NCBI RefSeq assembly: GCF_900111995.1
Contig: NZ_FOKF01000010.1
Coordinates: 62,001-126,000, forward strand
Direction: 5' to 3'
Origin: Collimonas sp. OK607
GTDB lineage: Bacteria; Pseudomonadota; Gammaproteobacteria; Burkholderiales; Burkholderiaceae_D
Length of the DNA: 64,000 nt
Below the pieces are notes generated by a model. It made no database searches. It saw only the letters and a list, made by a program, of their open reading frames with translations, and was not told the DNA's origin. Numbering within the stretch: position 1 is the stretch's first letter; each line of letters begins with the position of its first letter. The position numbers and the translations under genes are program-made. Shown here piece after piece: positions 9,297-16,993 of the stretch.

Positions 9297-10058
9297 GTGA
9301 AAATTTCATTGCTCTCAGATTTGCATTTGTCGGTGCACCCGATGGCGCCGCCTCAAACCGATGCCGACGTTGTAGTGCTGGCCGGCGATATCTGGCGGCC
9401 GACGGAAGCCATACAGTGGGCGCGGCAATTCGACGTGCCGACGATTTTTGTTCCGGGCAATCATGAGTTTTACGGGAACGATCTGGTCAGCACCATGCGA
9501 GAACTCAGAAGCGCAGCGCAGGACAGCCACGTGCATATCCTGCAGAAACAGGTGTTGCTGCTCAATGGCGTGCGCTTTATAGGCTGTACGTTGTGGACCG
9601 ATTTCCGCTTTTTTGAAAGTGCCGAACAACGCGACCAGGGCTTGAAGCAGGCAACCGAACTGGTCAGGGATTTTTCACGGATACGGGTGTCGCCGGATTT
9701 TCCCGAGACGTTTACACCGGCCTTGTCGCAAATGTTGTTCGACGATACGGTGGGCTGGCTGGAGCAACAATTCGCACAGCGCCATGATGGCCCCACCGTG
9801 GTGATCAGCCATCACGCCCCCAACTATCGCAGCGTGCATGAACGCTTTGCCGGATCGGCGCTGAACGCGTGTTTCGTGTCCGAGCTGGAACAACGCATCC
9901 TGGCATGGCAGCCCGCATTCTGGCTGCATGGCCATATGCATGACAGCTCCGATTACAAGATCGGCGCAACCCGTGTGTTGTGCAATCCCCGTGGCTATGC
10001 GCGAGGCGGCAACGCGGAAAATGCCAGCTTCGACCCGCAGCTGACATTCACTGTTTGA
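9297..10058 (+). CDS. Calcineurin-like metallophosphoesterase
   Basis: The protein is a two-metal phosphoesterase of unknown substrate. The metal-binding blocks are in order: LLSDLHL near the N-terminus, VLAGDIW, PGNHEFYG, VISHHAPN and WLHGHMHDSSDY. The family usually begins with a short strand leading into SDLHL, so I place the start at the GTG that gives KISLLSDLHLS (253 residues). A TTG start at 9264, with AGGA 13 bases upstream, would add 11 residues and cannot be excluded. It lies alone between amt and the convergent azlCD pair. The substrate may be a nucleotide, a phosphoprotein or nucleic acid; nothing in the context tells which. Confidence 0.8.
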   Translation: MKISLLSDLHLSVHPMAPPQTDADVVVLAGDIWRPTEAIQWARQFDVPTIFVPGNHEFYGNDLVSTMRELRSAAQDSHVHILQKQVLLLNGVRFIGCTLWTDFRFFESAEQRDQGLKQATELVRDFSRIRVSPDFPETFTPALSQMLFDDTVGWLEQQFAQRHDGPTVVISHHAPNYRSVHERFAGSALNACFVSELEQRILAWQPAFWLHGHMHDSSDYKIGATRVLCNPRGYARGGNAENASFDPQLTFTV

Positions 10059-10093
10059 GCCACGCTCTTGAGCCACGCTCTTGAGCAGACACC

Positions 10094-10420
10094 CTACTGC
10101 CCCAACACCCCGAACTGCCAGGCAAAAAAAACCGCTAGTCCGACCATGATGGTCAGCAATTGCTTGCGCGTTCCGGCGCACACCAGGACTGCCGCGGTGG
10201 CGGCAATCAATTGCGGATTGCGCCAGCTGAATTCCATGCCTTGACCATGTGGCGCCAGTATCATCGGCACGATAATCGCCGTTAACACGGTAACCGGCAC
10301 AAAGGCCAGCGCTTCTTTCAACCAGATGGGAAAAGTTGCGCGCTCGCCGAGCATGAAAATCGCCGCCTTGATAAATACAGTGATCAGCGCCATGCCGGCA
10401 ATCATCAGGGTGTACATCAT
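10094..10420 (-). CDS. azlD: AzlD-family branched-chain amino acid exporter subunit
   Basis: This is a 108-residue membrane protein with about four hydrophobic helices. It is the small partner of AzlC in a two-component exporter of branched-chain amino acids and similar compounds. Family traits are the N-terminal IAGMALITVFIKAAIFML, the central PVTVLTAIIVPMIL and the C-terminal AGTRKQLLTIMVGLAVF. Its start overlaps the azlC stop by four bases (ATGA), so translation is coupled. Conservation of the helix pattern and the pairing with azlC make the call secure; the exported substrate is not determined by the sequence. Confidence 0.88.
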   Translation of the reverse strand: MMYTLMIAGMALITVFIKAAIFMLGERATFPIWLKEALAFVPVTVLTAIIVPMILAPHGQGMEFSWRNPQLIAATAAVLVCAGTRKQLLTIMVGLAVFFAWQFGVLGQ

Positions 10421-11142
10421 GATTTTTTCCTTGTAGAGCGATGCAGCGCTTGCCAGTGCGACAGCGCCAGGCCGACACCTACACCAGCCATGATCGCTGC
10501 CAGCAGCCCCAGCTTGTAGGGCAGGTCCCGCAAGAACCAGGCAAACAATCCGGCGGCTATCGCGGCAGCCAGTTGCGGCAGGCGAAACAGCTGCGGCACC
10601 ACAATCGCAATGAAAGTCGCCACCATCGCAAAATCCAGTCCCAGCGTTTGCAATTGCGGAAATACCGTACCAAACAGCAAACCGACCAGCGTCCAGAATT
10701 GCCAGTTGCCATACATGGATAAACCTGATCCCAGAAAATACCAGTGTCCTTGCGGTTCATGGCCGTGCTTCAGGTAGTAGGCGTTCATCACGGCGAAGGT
10801 TTCGTCTGTCAGCAGGAAGCCAAGCAGGAAGCGCCAGCGTGCCGGTAAATGGCTGATATGCGGCAGCAAAGTCGCCGCGTACAACATATGGCGCAGGTTA
10901 ACGATGAAGGTGGCCATCCAGATCACCAGCAGGCCCACCTGCCCTGCCGCCAGGCCGACCGCGATGAATTGACTGGAGCCGGCAAACACGCCCAGCGACA
11001 TCAGTTGCCCTTGCCACGGCGCCAACGGGCCAGCCGCCGCCAGGGCGCCGAAAATCACGCCGAACGGTGCGGCGCCAATCAACATCGGCAAGGTATCTCG
11101 GGTGCCAGCGGCAAAACTGGACAGGGAGGTGGGATGCGGCAT
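10417..11142 (-). CDS. azlC: AzlC-family branched-chain amino acid exporter subunit
   Basis: This is the large subunit of the AzlCD (YgaZH-type) exporter, 241 residues with about six or seven membrane segments. Recognisable blocks are PMLIGAAPFGVIFGALA, GSSQFIAVGLAAG, NLRHMLYAATLLPH and LLTDETFAVMNAYYL. It starts at the ATG preceded by AAAGGAA and runs directly into azlD. It is divergent from the racemase gene across about 100 bases that must contain both promoters. Export of valine, leucine or isoleucine analogues is the family role. Confidence 0.9.
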   Translation of the reverse strand: MPHPTSLSSFAAGTRDTLPMLIGAAPFGVIFGALAAAGPLAPWQGQLMSLGVFAGSSQFIAVGLAAGQVGLLVIWMATFIVNLRHMLYAATLLPHISHLPARWRFLLGFLLTDETFAVMNAYYLKHGHEPQGHWYFLGSGLSMYGNWQFWTLVGLLFGTVFPQLQTLGLDFAMVATFIAIVVPQLFRLPQLAAAIAAGLFAWFLRDLPYKLGLLAAIMAGVGVGLALSHWQALHRSTRKKS

Positions 11143-11245
11143 AAGCTATTCCTTTGTGATGCCGGAATAGTAATGTCAAGTACGGCTTTGCGCTAGTATG
11201 TTCTTGCTCTGTGCATACTAGAACCTTGACCACCAGGGAGTCTGT

Positions 11246-11944
11246 TTGAAGATCATCGGCCTTATCGGCGGCATGAGCTGGGAGTCGACCGTTCCCTACT
11301 ATCGCCAAATCAACGAAACGGTCAAGCAACGGCTAGGCGGCTTGCACTCAGCCAAAATTATTCTTTACAGCGTCGACTTCCACGAAATAGAACGCCTGCA
11401 GCACGCTGGCGACTGGGATGCCGCTGGCGCTAAAATGGCTGAAGCGGCGCAGGCATTGGAACGCGCCGGCGCCGACTTCCTGGTCTTGTGCACCAACACC
11501 ATGCACAAGGTTGCTGCCGCGCTCGAAGGTGCGGTTGACATACCTTTGTTCCATATTGCCGACCCTACCGCTGACGAAATCAAGAAGGCCGGCTTGTCGA
11601 CCATAGGGTTGCTGGGGACTCGCTTTACCATGGAACAGGCGTTCTACAAAGATCGCTTGCGTGACCGTCATGGCTTGCAGATATTGACGCCGAAACAGGA
11701 GGATCGCGAACTGGTTCACCGCATCATCTATGAAGAACTTTGTCTGGGAAAAGTGAACGAAACGTCGCGTGCCGATTACCGCCGTGTGATAGCGGGCCTG
11801 ATCGCGCAAGGTGCGCAAGCGATCATTCTTGGCTGCACCGAAATTTCACTATTGATAGACGCCGAAGATTCACCGGTACCGTTGTTCGACACCACCGCCA
11901 TCCATGCGCGCAGCGCCGCCGAGCTGGCGCTTGCAACGGCATGA
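11246..11944 (+). CDS. Aspartate/glutamate racemase family protein
   Basis: This is a cofactor-independent amino acid racemase of the Asp/Glu superfamily (YgeA-like), 232 residues. The two catalytic cysteines are visible in LCTNTMHKVA (first half) and ILGCTEISLL (second half); the N-terminal IIGLIGGMSWESTVPYY is typical. Such enzymes racemise aspartate, glutamate or broader substrates such as homoserine, and make D-amino acids for the wall or for catabolism. The start is TTG, supported by AGGGAG six bases upstream and by the family N-terminus. It is divergent from azlCD; a functional link between racemisation and amino acid export is possible but only inferred. A GC-rich palindrome follows. 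Confidence 0.88.
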   Translation: MKIIGLIGGMSWESTVPYYRQINETVKQRLGGLHSAKIILYSVDFHEIERLQHAGDWDAAGAKMAEAAQALERAGADFLVLCTNTMHKVAAALEGAVDIPLFHIADPTADEIKKAGLSTIGLLGTRFTMEQAFYKDRLRDRHGLQILTPKQEDRELVHRIIYEELCLGKVNETSRADYRRVIAGLIAQGAQAIILGCTEISLLIDAEDSPVPLFDTTAIHARSAAELALATA

Positions 11945-11968
11945 TACCTACCGCTTGATCTGCTGCCG

Positions 11969-11997
11969 CCAACGTACGGCCGCGCGGCCGACGTTGG
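11969..11997 (+). terminator. GC-rich palindrome after the racemase gene
   Basis: CCAACGT and ACGTTGG flank the perfect palindrome CGGCCGCGCGGCCG, forming a very stable 29-base hairpin between two convergent genes. T-rich sequence appears only about 15 bases later, so it is a plausible but not classical terminator. Confidence 0.45.
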
Positions 11998-12021
11998 GGA
12001 CATACGCAGGTTGAATTTTAT

Positions 12022-12357
12022 TTATTTAGGTATCGGATCGGTTGCCATCGCCTTGTTGCGGACATCGGTCGATTCCTGTTTCTCTTCTTTCAAATCGGAT
12101 TTCGCCTCCGCTTTCTCTACCTTCATATTTGCTTTTGCGGTTTTCTTTTTAGCCTTGTAATCCGCCTTGGCATCGCTGTCGGATTGCCGTTTTTGCACCA
12201 GCGGATCGGTAGAGACAGTCGCTTTGGCGCCAACGCTGACGCCCGCTGCACCGGCAGCACCAACAGCATCATCGGTAGAAACGGTGGTTTGTGCCTGGGC
12301 CAGATTCATACATAGCAGTGCCGAGACAGCCAGCATAAGAGTGCGAATATTTTTCAT
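12022..12357 (-). CDS. Small exported lysine/alanine-rich protein
   Basis: The 111-residue product begins with a clear Sec signal peptide (residues 1-22, ending NLAQAQ). An alanine/glycine-rich stretch follows, then a highly charged helix-like tail (about 55-105) rich in Lys, Ala and Glu in patterns such as KADYKAKKKTAKANMKVEKAEAK. No enzyme or binding motif is seen. The start is well supported by GGAGG before the ATG. It resembles the small periplasmic helical proteins of unknown function that are common in Burkholderiales; a role in envelope or nucleic-acid interaction is only a guess. Confidence 0.72.
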   Translation of the reverse strand: MKNIRTLMLAVSALLCMNLAQAQTTVSTDDAVGAAGAAGVSVGAKATVSTDPLVQKRQSDSDAKADYKAKKKTAKANMKVEKAEAKSDLKEEKQESTDVRNKAMATDPIPK

Positions 12358-12734
12358 GATAGATCCTCCGTAAAAGAAATTGAAGTCATCGCGAGCGGCC
12401 CGAAATTCAATGCAACCGTAGTTCGCTTACAGGTCGCTCCAGGCGCCACAAGTAACTTTCGTAGCATTACGTGATTAAGGTTAAATGCAATTACGGATCG
12501 GTTTTGTGCGCTAACGAACTTAGCGTGTCACCCTGAAAAATTGCCGCCTTTGCTTGCTGCATGCGGCTTTGCGGCCGATAACAAGTTGCCGGACAGGATT
12601 TTTCCCAAGCAAAAATACAGATTGAAACTTTACATTCTCGTTTTTTTGCACAAAGATATAAACGTCAGCAACTCTTTTTCAATTTCTTTGATGGTGGCGG
12701 TTTGACATGCTGCTGCCGTCTCAATGGAGAGAAT
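12358..12734. other. Intergenic region between two divergent small genes
   Basis: These 377 bases separate two divergent genes for small exported proteins. It is AT-rich near 12600-12690 and must contain both promoters. I could not identify a convincing -35/-10 pair, operator or small RNA. Confidence 0.5.
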
Positions 12735-12947
12735 ATGTTAATTAAACAAACATTTATCGTTGCAGCAATTGCCATGATCGCGCTCAGCGGATGTAAAAAA
12801 GCGGATGATCAAAGTGCTTCCCCGATGGCAACTCCTCCCGCAACACAACAAGCTGCGCCGCCGGCTACTCCTCCAGCTCCTCCTGCGTCGTCGGCCCCTG
12901 ACGCCGCACCGGCTGCGGCATCTCCCAGCGCCTCTACCGGAAGCTAG
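12735..12947 (+). CDS. Small proline/alanine-rich lipoprotein
   Basis: The product is a 70-residue predicted lipoprotein. Residues 1-17 form a signal with lipobox ALSGC, so the mature protein would begin with an acylated cysteine. The mature part is a short charged segment followed by a low-complexity Pro/Ala/Ser tail (about residues 30-70) with PPATPPAPPA-type repeats. GGAGAG lies just before the chosen ATG; an upstream in-frame start has no site. No function is recognisable. The extended tail could span part of the periplasm or peptidoglycan. Confidence 0.7.
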   Translation: MLIKQTFIVAAIAMIALSGCKKADDQSASPMATPPATQQAAPPATPPAPPASSAPDAAPAAASPSASTGS

Positions 12948-13043
12948 GATACGAGACGCGGTTGGCGCCAGAGCAGCCACCGCGTTATTTTTCAGTGCCG
13001 CGCCATGCCGGCGCCAGCGATGAAATTCTTGCAAAATTATCCA

Positions 13044-13065
13044 GCTAGTCAATATTTCGACTAGC
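13044..13065. promoter_or_regulatory. Inverted repeat upstream of the Crp/Fnr-type gene
   Basis: GCTAGTC and GACTAGC form 7-base arms around AATATTTC, about 125 bases before the regulator start. It could be an operator or a hairpin ending the preceding lipoprotein transcript; no T-run follows. Confidence 0.3.
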
Positions 13066-13188
13066 CAGTCCTCTATGCGTGTCAGTGCATTCCTACAGAA
13101 GAAGAGGACATGCGCTGATGTCGAAAACCTTGTACCGATGCAATGATCAATACATGGAAGTACAACCACATCCTCAAAGGAGATGGCG

Positions 13189-14049
13189 ATGACTCAGGTA
13201 TTGAACAATTGCAGCGGCTTGAAAAAGAGCCCGAAAAATAATGCAGCGATGCTGTCCATCCGGCGCGGGGCAAATGCCGGCAATTTAATTCAGCCGGGAA
13301 CGCAGAACCTCACCTCGCTTCGCATTGCCGGACTGTATGGCCACAATCCCCTGCAAAATCAGCTGCTGGCTGCGTTGCCGGCAGAAGATTTCAGGCGCTT
13401 GCAGCCACATCTGGAATTTGTCGCGATGCCATTCGACATGACGGTATGCGAGGCAGATGGAGAGATGCGTCATATCTATTTTCTAACCAGCAGCATTGTC
13501 TCCTTGCTGCACGACATGAAGGATGGCGGCTCGGTCGAAACAGCGGTTATCGGTAATGAGGGCGTGCTGGGCATCAACCTGTTCATGGGCGGTGGCAAGT
13601 GCCTGAACCGGGCTACAGTGAAAAGCGCGGGTTACGGCTTTCGCCTGAAGGCTGGTATTCTGACTGAAGAATTTACCCGTGGCGGCGCGTTACAGAGATT
13701 GTTGCTGCGCTATACGCAGACACTGCTTGCGCAAATGTCCCAGACCGCTGTGTGCAACCGGCACCACAGCGTTCCGCAGCAATTATGCCGCTCCCTGCTG
13801 CTGACACTTGATCGCTTGCCAGGCAATGAAATCAGCGTCACACAAAGTTCAATGGCCGCGATGCTGGGCGTGCGGCGGGAATCGATTGCCGAAGCGGCAG
13901 GGAAACTGCAGGACGAAGGCTTGATCCAATACACGCGTGGACATATGACGGTGCTGAATCGGCTGGGTCTGGAAGCAAGGGCTTGCGAATGCTATCAGGA
14001 TTTGAGGCAGGAAGATCACGTCATGTTCGGCGAGGAAAAAGTATCGTGA
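13189..14049 (+). CDS. Crp/Fnr-family transcriptional regulator
   Basis: This 286-residue regulator has an N-terminal cyclic-nucleotide-binding-like sensor domain (about residues 60-180, around the FDMTVCEADGEMRHIYFLTSS region) and a C-terminal Crp-type helix-turn-helix (about 225-275). The recognition segment is MAAMLGVRRESIAEAAGKL. The arginine/glutamate pattern that binds cAMP is not evident, and no N-terminal cysteine cluster of the FNR Fe-S type is seen, so the signal is unknown. Two ATGs lie six bases apart. AAAGGAG directly abuts the first and is ideally spaced from the second, which I use. The gene is monocistronic, and its targets cannot be inferred from context. Confidence 0.85.
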   Translation: MTQVLNNCSGLKKSPKNNAAMLSIRRGANAGNLIQPGTQNLTSLRIAGLYGHNPLQNQLLAALPAEDFRRLQPHLEFVAMPFDMTVCEADGEMRHIYFLTSSIVSLLHDMKDGGSVETAVIGNEGVLGINLFMGGGKCLNRATVKSAGYGFRLKAGILTEEFTRGGALQRLLLRYTQTLLAQMSQTAVCNRHHSVPQQLCRSLLLTLDRLPGNEISVTQSSMAAMLGVRRESIAEAAGKLQDEGLIQYTRGHMTVLNRLGLEARACECYQDLRQEDHVMFGEEKVS

Positions 14050-14279
14050 AGGTATCGTGATACCCGCTCCGTCTTCAGTCGTCGACATACCTGCATTTTT
14101 TTCAAACGCCGCGGCACCGCAGCGATGATTTTTTTTGTTACTCTAACGTTTTTTAAAAGCAACTATGCTATCTTGCACTTCTAGCATGTAACTTACTGTA
14201 TCACATGTCTGCATAGCCGTATTACCAGTTGTACCAACAGACTGTCGTACTCCAACTTTAGAGACAAAGAAAATACGCC

Positions 14280-14501
14280 ATGAAAACATTCTTCATCTGT
14301 GCCCTGCTTCTGCCGTTTCTGTCCGCTTGCGCAACGACTGCGGCGGACCAGAGCATCTCGTCCAACGTACAACAGGAATCCGTCTATACCACGGGCAGTA
14401 ACATGCCATCCAAGAAAACTACATCTCGCACTGACACGCTCTCGCCTGACCAGGCTAGCGGGTTGTTTGGCTCTGGCACCACACACGCGCCTAAAAACTA
14501 A
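14280..14501 (+). CDS. Small lipoprotein of unknown function
   Basis: A 73-residue predicted lipoprotein. The signal peptide ends in the lipobox LSAC at about residue 17, followed by a short Ser/Thr/Gln-rich mature part with no recognised domain. The ATG is followed by a normal signal sequence, but the ribosome site is only AAAGAAAA-like. A strong terminator follows 40 bases after the stop, which supports it as a real transcribed gene. No function can be assigned. Confidence 0.68.
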   Translation: MKTFFICALLLPFLSACATTAADQSISSNVQQESVYTTGSNMPSKKTTSRTDTLSPDQASGLFGSGTTHAPKN

Positions 14502-14540
14502 GTACACGCTGTTTACCGCTTAGCCGGCGACAGTTAACGA

Positions 14541-14570
14541 AAAACGTCTCATCGAAAGATGAGACGTTTT
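14541..14570 (+). terminator. Intrinsic terminator after the small lipoprotein gene
   Basis: Perfect 13-base arms (AAAACGTCTCATC and its complement) close on a GAAA tetraloop and end in TTTT. The A-run on the left makes it usable on the minus strand too, but the convergent TPR gene ends about 54 bases away. Confidence 0.85.
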
Positions 14571-14623
14571 CTATTCGACTTCGCAATGCGTGAGCTCAAC
14601 TACGTACGCCCAACTACATCCGC

Positions 14624-15889
14624 TCAGTTGACAGGATGATTTACCTGCATCGTCCAGAGGTGCGCCAGATCGGCGACGCCATCGGTACCCTGCACCGATT
14701 TGAAAGCCTGGATCGCCTTGTCTTTCTGCCCCGCCAACTGATATGCAATGCCCAGATGCAGTTTGGCATCTTCGCTGCGTTTGACACTCTTCTTCAAGCC
14801 CTCTTCCATCAATCCCAGGCCTTTGTCAAACTGCCCTGCGGTGACCAATGCATAACCAAGATTGATCTGGCCGGTGCCCTCTTTCGCGCTGGATACCGAC
14901 GCTTCGCTTTGCGCCATGGTTTTCAGGTCGTCGGTTGCAGCCTTGTTGGCCTGGTCCCGCAAACGCTTTTGCTTGGCCGCGTCCGCACCGCTTCCCAGCA
15001 ACCCCGCCTGGTAGCCCTGATCCAGGACTTGCTTGGCTTCCGCAGGGAATCCCGCCAACAACGCCAGCTGCGCCATGTCTGTATATTCGACACTGGTTTG
15101 CAGCTTGATAGTGGCTGCTTTCAAGCGGTAGACATCCAGTATCAGGCGGTCGGAAAATCCTGGCTTGCCCTGGACGCGGTTGATTAAATCAGCCCAGTAT
15201 TCTTTCTTCGGATAGTAAGTGGTGAGTTTTTCCAACGCAGTCAGGTACGCCGCTTTGTCATTGGTCTTGAGCGCGCAGCTGATCAGCAACTTCAGGTTCA
15301 TCTCGCTCGGCGCCCGACCGGCGCTTTCATCTGCGGCGATGTCTTTCTGCAGCTCGCTGGTGGTGCGTGGAATGTCGTTACTCAGATAGTAAGACTGAAT
15401 CAGCAAGGTCCGTGTTTGCGGATCGTTGCCGTTTTCTTTCAACGAACGCGATAACCATTCGATGGCTTTAGGATAGTTTTGAGCTTCGTAATACAGGCTA
15501 CCCAAAGCCTTGACAATCTTGGCCTGCTCAGCTGGCTCCAGACGCCCGGAAGCAACCACGGCTTCAAACGAAGTTCCCGCCAGCTTGGTATCGCCAGCGC
15601 GCGCTGCGGTAGCGCCGCGCAGACGATCGATGGAATAAATTTCGTAGGGTGTCTTGTTTGCGACAGCGTCGGTTTCTGCGATCTTGGCCAGCGCCTCTTT
15701 ATATTTTTCTTCTTTGATGAGCGCCTGCGCTGCTTGCAACGGTACCCCTATTTCCGGACGCACTGTCTCGGCTTTAGCGCTGTCATCCGCGGCGTAGGCC
15801 AGCGGAGCAATACCAGCCATAGGAAGTGCAGTGGTCAGGCCCACTGCGGCCAGCAACATGAAAATTGGTGCGAATCGTAATTTGGACAT
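14624..15889 (-). CDS. Exported TPR-repeat protein linked to the TonB cluster
   Basis: The 421-residue product has a signal peptide (about residues 1-33) followed by helical repeats of tetratricopeptide type across most of its length. Examples are the LYYEAQNYPKAIEWLSRSLKE segment and a C-terminal AKLHLGIAYQLAGQKDKAI repeat. TPR proteins are scaffolds, so a periplasmic partner role beside TonB/ExbBD is likely; similar TPR genes accompany TonB systems in other proteobacteria. It is last in the minus-strand tonB-exbB-exbD-exbD order but is separated from exbD by a strong hairpin, so it may be expressed at a lower level or from its own promoter. The ribosome site is weak (AAAGAAT). No enzymatic motif is seen. 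Confidence 0.8.
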   Translation of the reverse strand: MSKLRFAPIFMLLAAVGLTTALPMAGIAPLAYAADDSAKAETVRPEIGVPLQAAQALIKEEKYKEALAKIAETDAVANKTPYEIYSIDRLRGATAARAGDTKLAGTSFEAVVASGRLEPAEQAKIVKALGSLYYEAQNYPKAIEWLSRSLKENGNDPQTRTLLIQSYYLSNDIPRTTSELQKDIAADESAGRAPSEMNLKLLISCALKTNDKAAYLTALEKLTTYYPKKEYWADLINRVQGKPGFSDRLILDVYRLKAATIKLQTSVEYTDMAQLALLAGFPAEAKQVLDQGYQAGLLGSGADAAKQKRLRDQANKAATDDLKTMAQSEASVSSAKEGTGQINLGYALVTAGQFDKGLGLMEEGLKKSVKRSEDAKLHLGIAYQLAGQKDKAIQAFKSVQGTDGVADLAHLWTMQVNHPVN

Positions 15890-15912
15890 AACTATTCTTT
15901 CAATCGAAAACG

Positions 15913-15941
15913 AAAATAGGCAGGTGTGACCTGCCTATTTT
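15913..15941 (-). terminator. Hairpin between the exbD and TPR genes
   Basis: Perfect 13-base arms AAAATAGGCAGGT/ACCTGCCTATTTT flank a 3-base loop and end in a T-run on the minus strand. It should end the tonB-exbB-exbD-exbD transcript or let only part of it continue into the TPR gene. Confidence 0.8.
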
Positions 15942-15960
15942 CTGACGCGGAAAACAAATG

Positions 15961-15990
15961 CTAATACTAATACTAATACTAATACTAATA
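15961..15990. repeat. Hexanucleotide tandem repeat (CTAATA)5
   Basis: Five perfect copies of CTAATA lie immediately after the exbD stop codon and before the hairpin. Such a run can change length by slippage; here it would alter only the spacer between stop codon and hairpin. Confidence 0.9.
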
Positions 15991-16431
15991 TTATTTACTA
16001 TCCATGAACTGCTCGTTACCGACGATACCGATCTTGGTGACGCCCAGCCGTTGCGCCGATGCCATCACGGCAGCGACTGACTTGTACTCCACCAGCTTGT
16101 TCGGACGCAGATGCACTTCATCGATATTGCCGCCTGCTACCACCGTCTTCAACCGATCTTCCAGTTCAGTACGACTGGCCATCGGCGTACCGTTCCACAT
16201 CACTGTGCCAGTCGGATCGATATCCACTGTATCCACTACCGGCAAGGCCAGTGGCGGTGGTGGATTACCGGTTGGCATGTTCAGCTTGATGGCGTGATTC
16301 TGGATCGGAATCGTGATGATCAGCATGATGATCAATACCAGCATGACGTCGATCAACGGCGTCATGTTCATTTCCATCATCGGTTCCGGATCATTGGCGC
16401 TGCCGCCGGAAGAACCTACATTCATACCCAT
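15991..16431 (-). CDS. exbD: ExbD/TolR-family biopolymer transport protein (second copy)
   Basis: ExbD subunits sit with ExbB in the inner membrane and convert the proton gradient into motion of TonB. This 146-residue copy has the usual short cytoplasmic N-terminus, one membrane helix containing the essential aspartate (PLIDVMLVLIIMLIITIPI) and a periplasmic domain. The start follows GGAG. It is the second of two adjacent exbD genes that clearly differ in sequence. In Xanthomonas campestris a tonB-exbB-exbD1-exbD2 cluster is known in which exbD2 has a separate role; that parallel is by gene order only. A pair of palindromic repeats separates it from the first exbD. Confidence 0.92.
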   Translation of the reverse strand: MGMNVGSSGGSANDPEPMMEMNMTPLIDVMLVLIIMLIITIPIQNHAIKLNMPTGNPPPPLALPVVDTVDIDPTGTVMWNGTPMASRTELEDRLKTVVAGGNIDEVHLRPNKLVEYKSVAAVMASAQRLGVTKIGIVGNEQFMDSK

Positions 16432-16480
16432 TTGATGCTCCTAATGTTTCAAACCGCCTGCTTGCTCAACTGTCCGGTGC

Positions 16481-16554
16481 ACGCGTGGGCAAAACTGCTT
16501 GCCTACCCTACGTCCATTTTGCGCAGTTGTAGGGTGGGCACGCGTGCCCACGCG
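16481..16554. repeat. REP/BIME-type palindromic repeat pair
   Basis: Two units of the same repeat face each other. One (about 16481-16514) reads ACGCGTGGGCA...TACCCTAC; the other (16529-16554) reads GTAGGGTGGGCACGCGTGCCCACGCG in the opposite sense. The same unit occurs twice near 39.4 kb. It lies between the two exbD genes, where transcribed REP hairpins can protect or punctuate mRNA. Confidence 0.8.
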
Positions 16555-16562
16555 TTATCTGG

Positions 16563-16991
16563 TTAGTTGCGCGCAGGCGGTTCAGTAATGAACCCGATCT
16601 TGGCGATCCCGGCCCGCTGTGCAGTCAGGATCACCTTGCCGATGTATTCATACTTGGTTTGCTGATCGCCACGGATATGCAGTTCCGGTTGTGGCACGAT
16701 AACCGCCACTTCCTTCAACTTCGACAGCAACGTCGCCGTGTTCGGCACCAGCTGCTCGTTCCAGAACATGTCGCCTTGCTTATTCACCGCCAGGTTGATG
16801 TTTTCTGGCTTGGTTTTATAAGGTTCGTCGATTTCATGTGGCAACTTCACCGGAATCGTATGCGTCACCACCGGAATCGTGATCAGGAAGATGATCAGCA
16901 ACACCAACATGACGTCGACCAGCGGCGTCGTGTTGATCGTGCCGATCACTTCGTCTTCATCCCCATCGGATGAACCGAGTGACATTCCCAT
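16563..16991 (-). CDS. exbD: ExbD/TolR-family biopolymer transport protein (first copy)
   Basis: This 142-residue subunit has one N-terminal membrane helix with the proton-relay aspartate (PLVDVMLVLLIIFLITIPV) and a periplasmic C-terminal domain. It begins two bases after the exbB stop and has AAAGG within the end of exbB, so translation is coupled to it. This copy is the immediate partner of exbB; the other copy is about 130 bases downstream beyond a repeat pair. The two copies share the helix but differ strongly in the periplasmic part, which suggests different roles or receptors. Confidence 0.93.
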   Translation of the reverse strand: MGMSLGSSDGDEDEVIGTINTTPLVDVMLVLLIIFLITIPVVTHTIPVKLPHEIDEPYKTKPENINLAVNKQGDMFWNEQLVPNTATLLSKLKEVAVIVPQPELHIRGDQQTKYEYIGKVILTAQRAGIAKIGFITEPPARN

Positions 16992-16993
16992 GA

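Noticed and set aside
15961-15990. Considered as a CRISPR-like or phage element
   Set aside because: It is a simple hexanucleotide run without spacers; no CRISPR array exists in this window.
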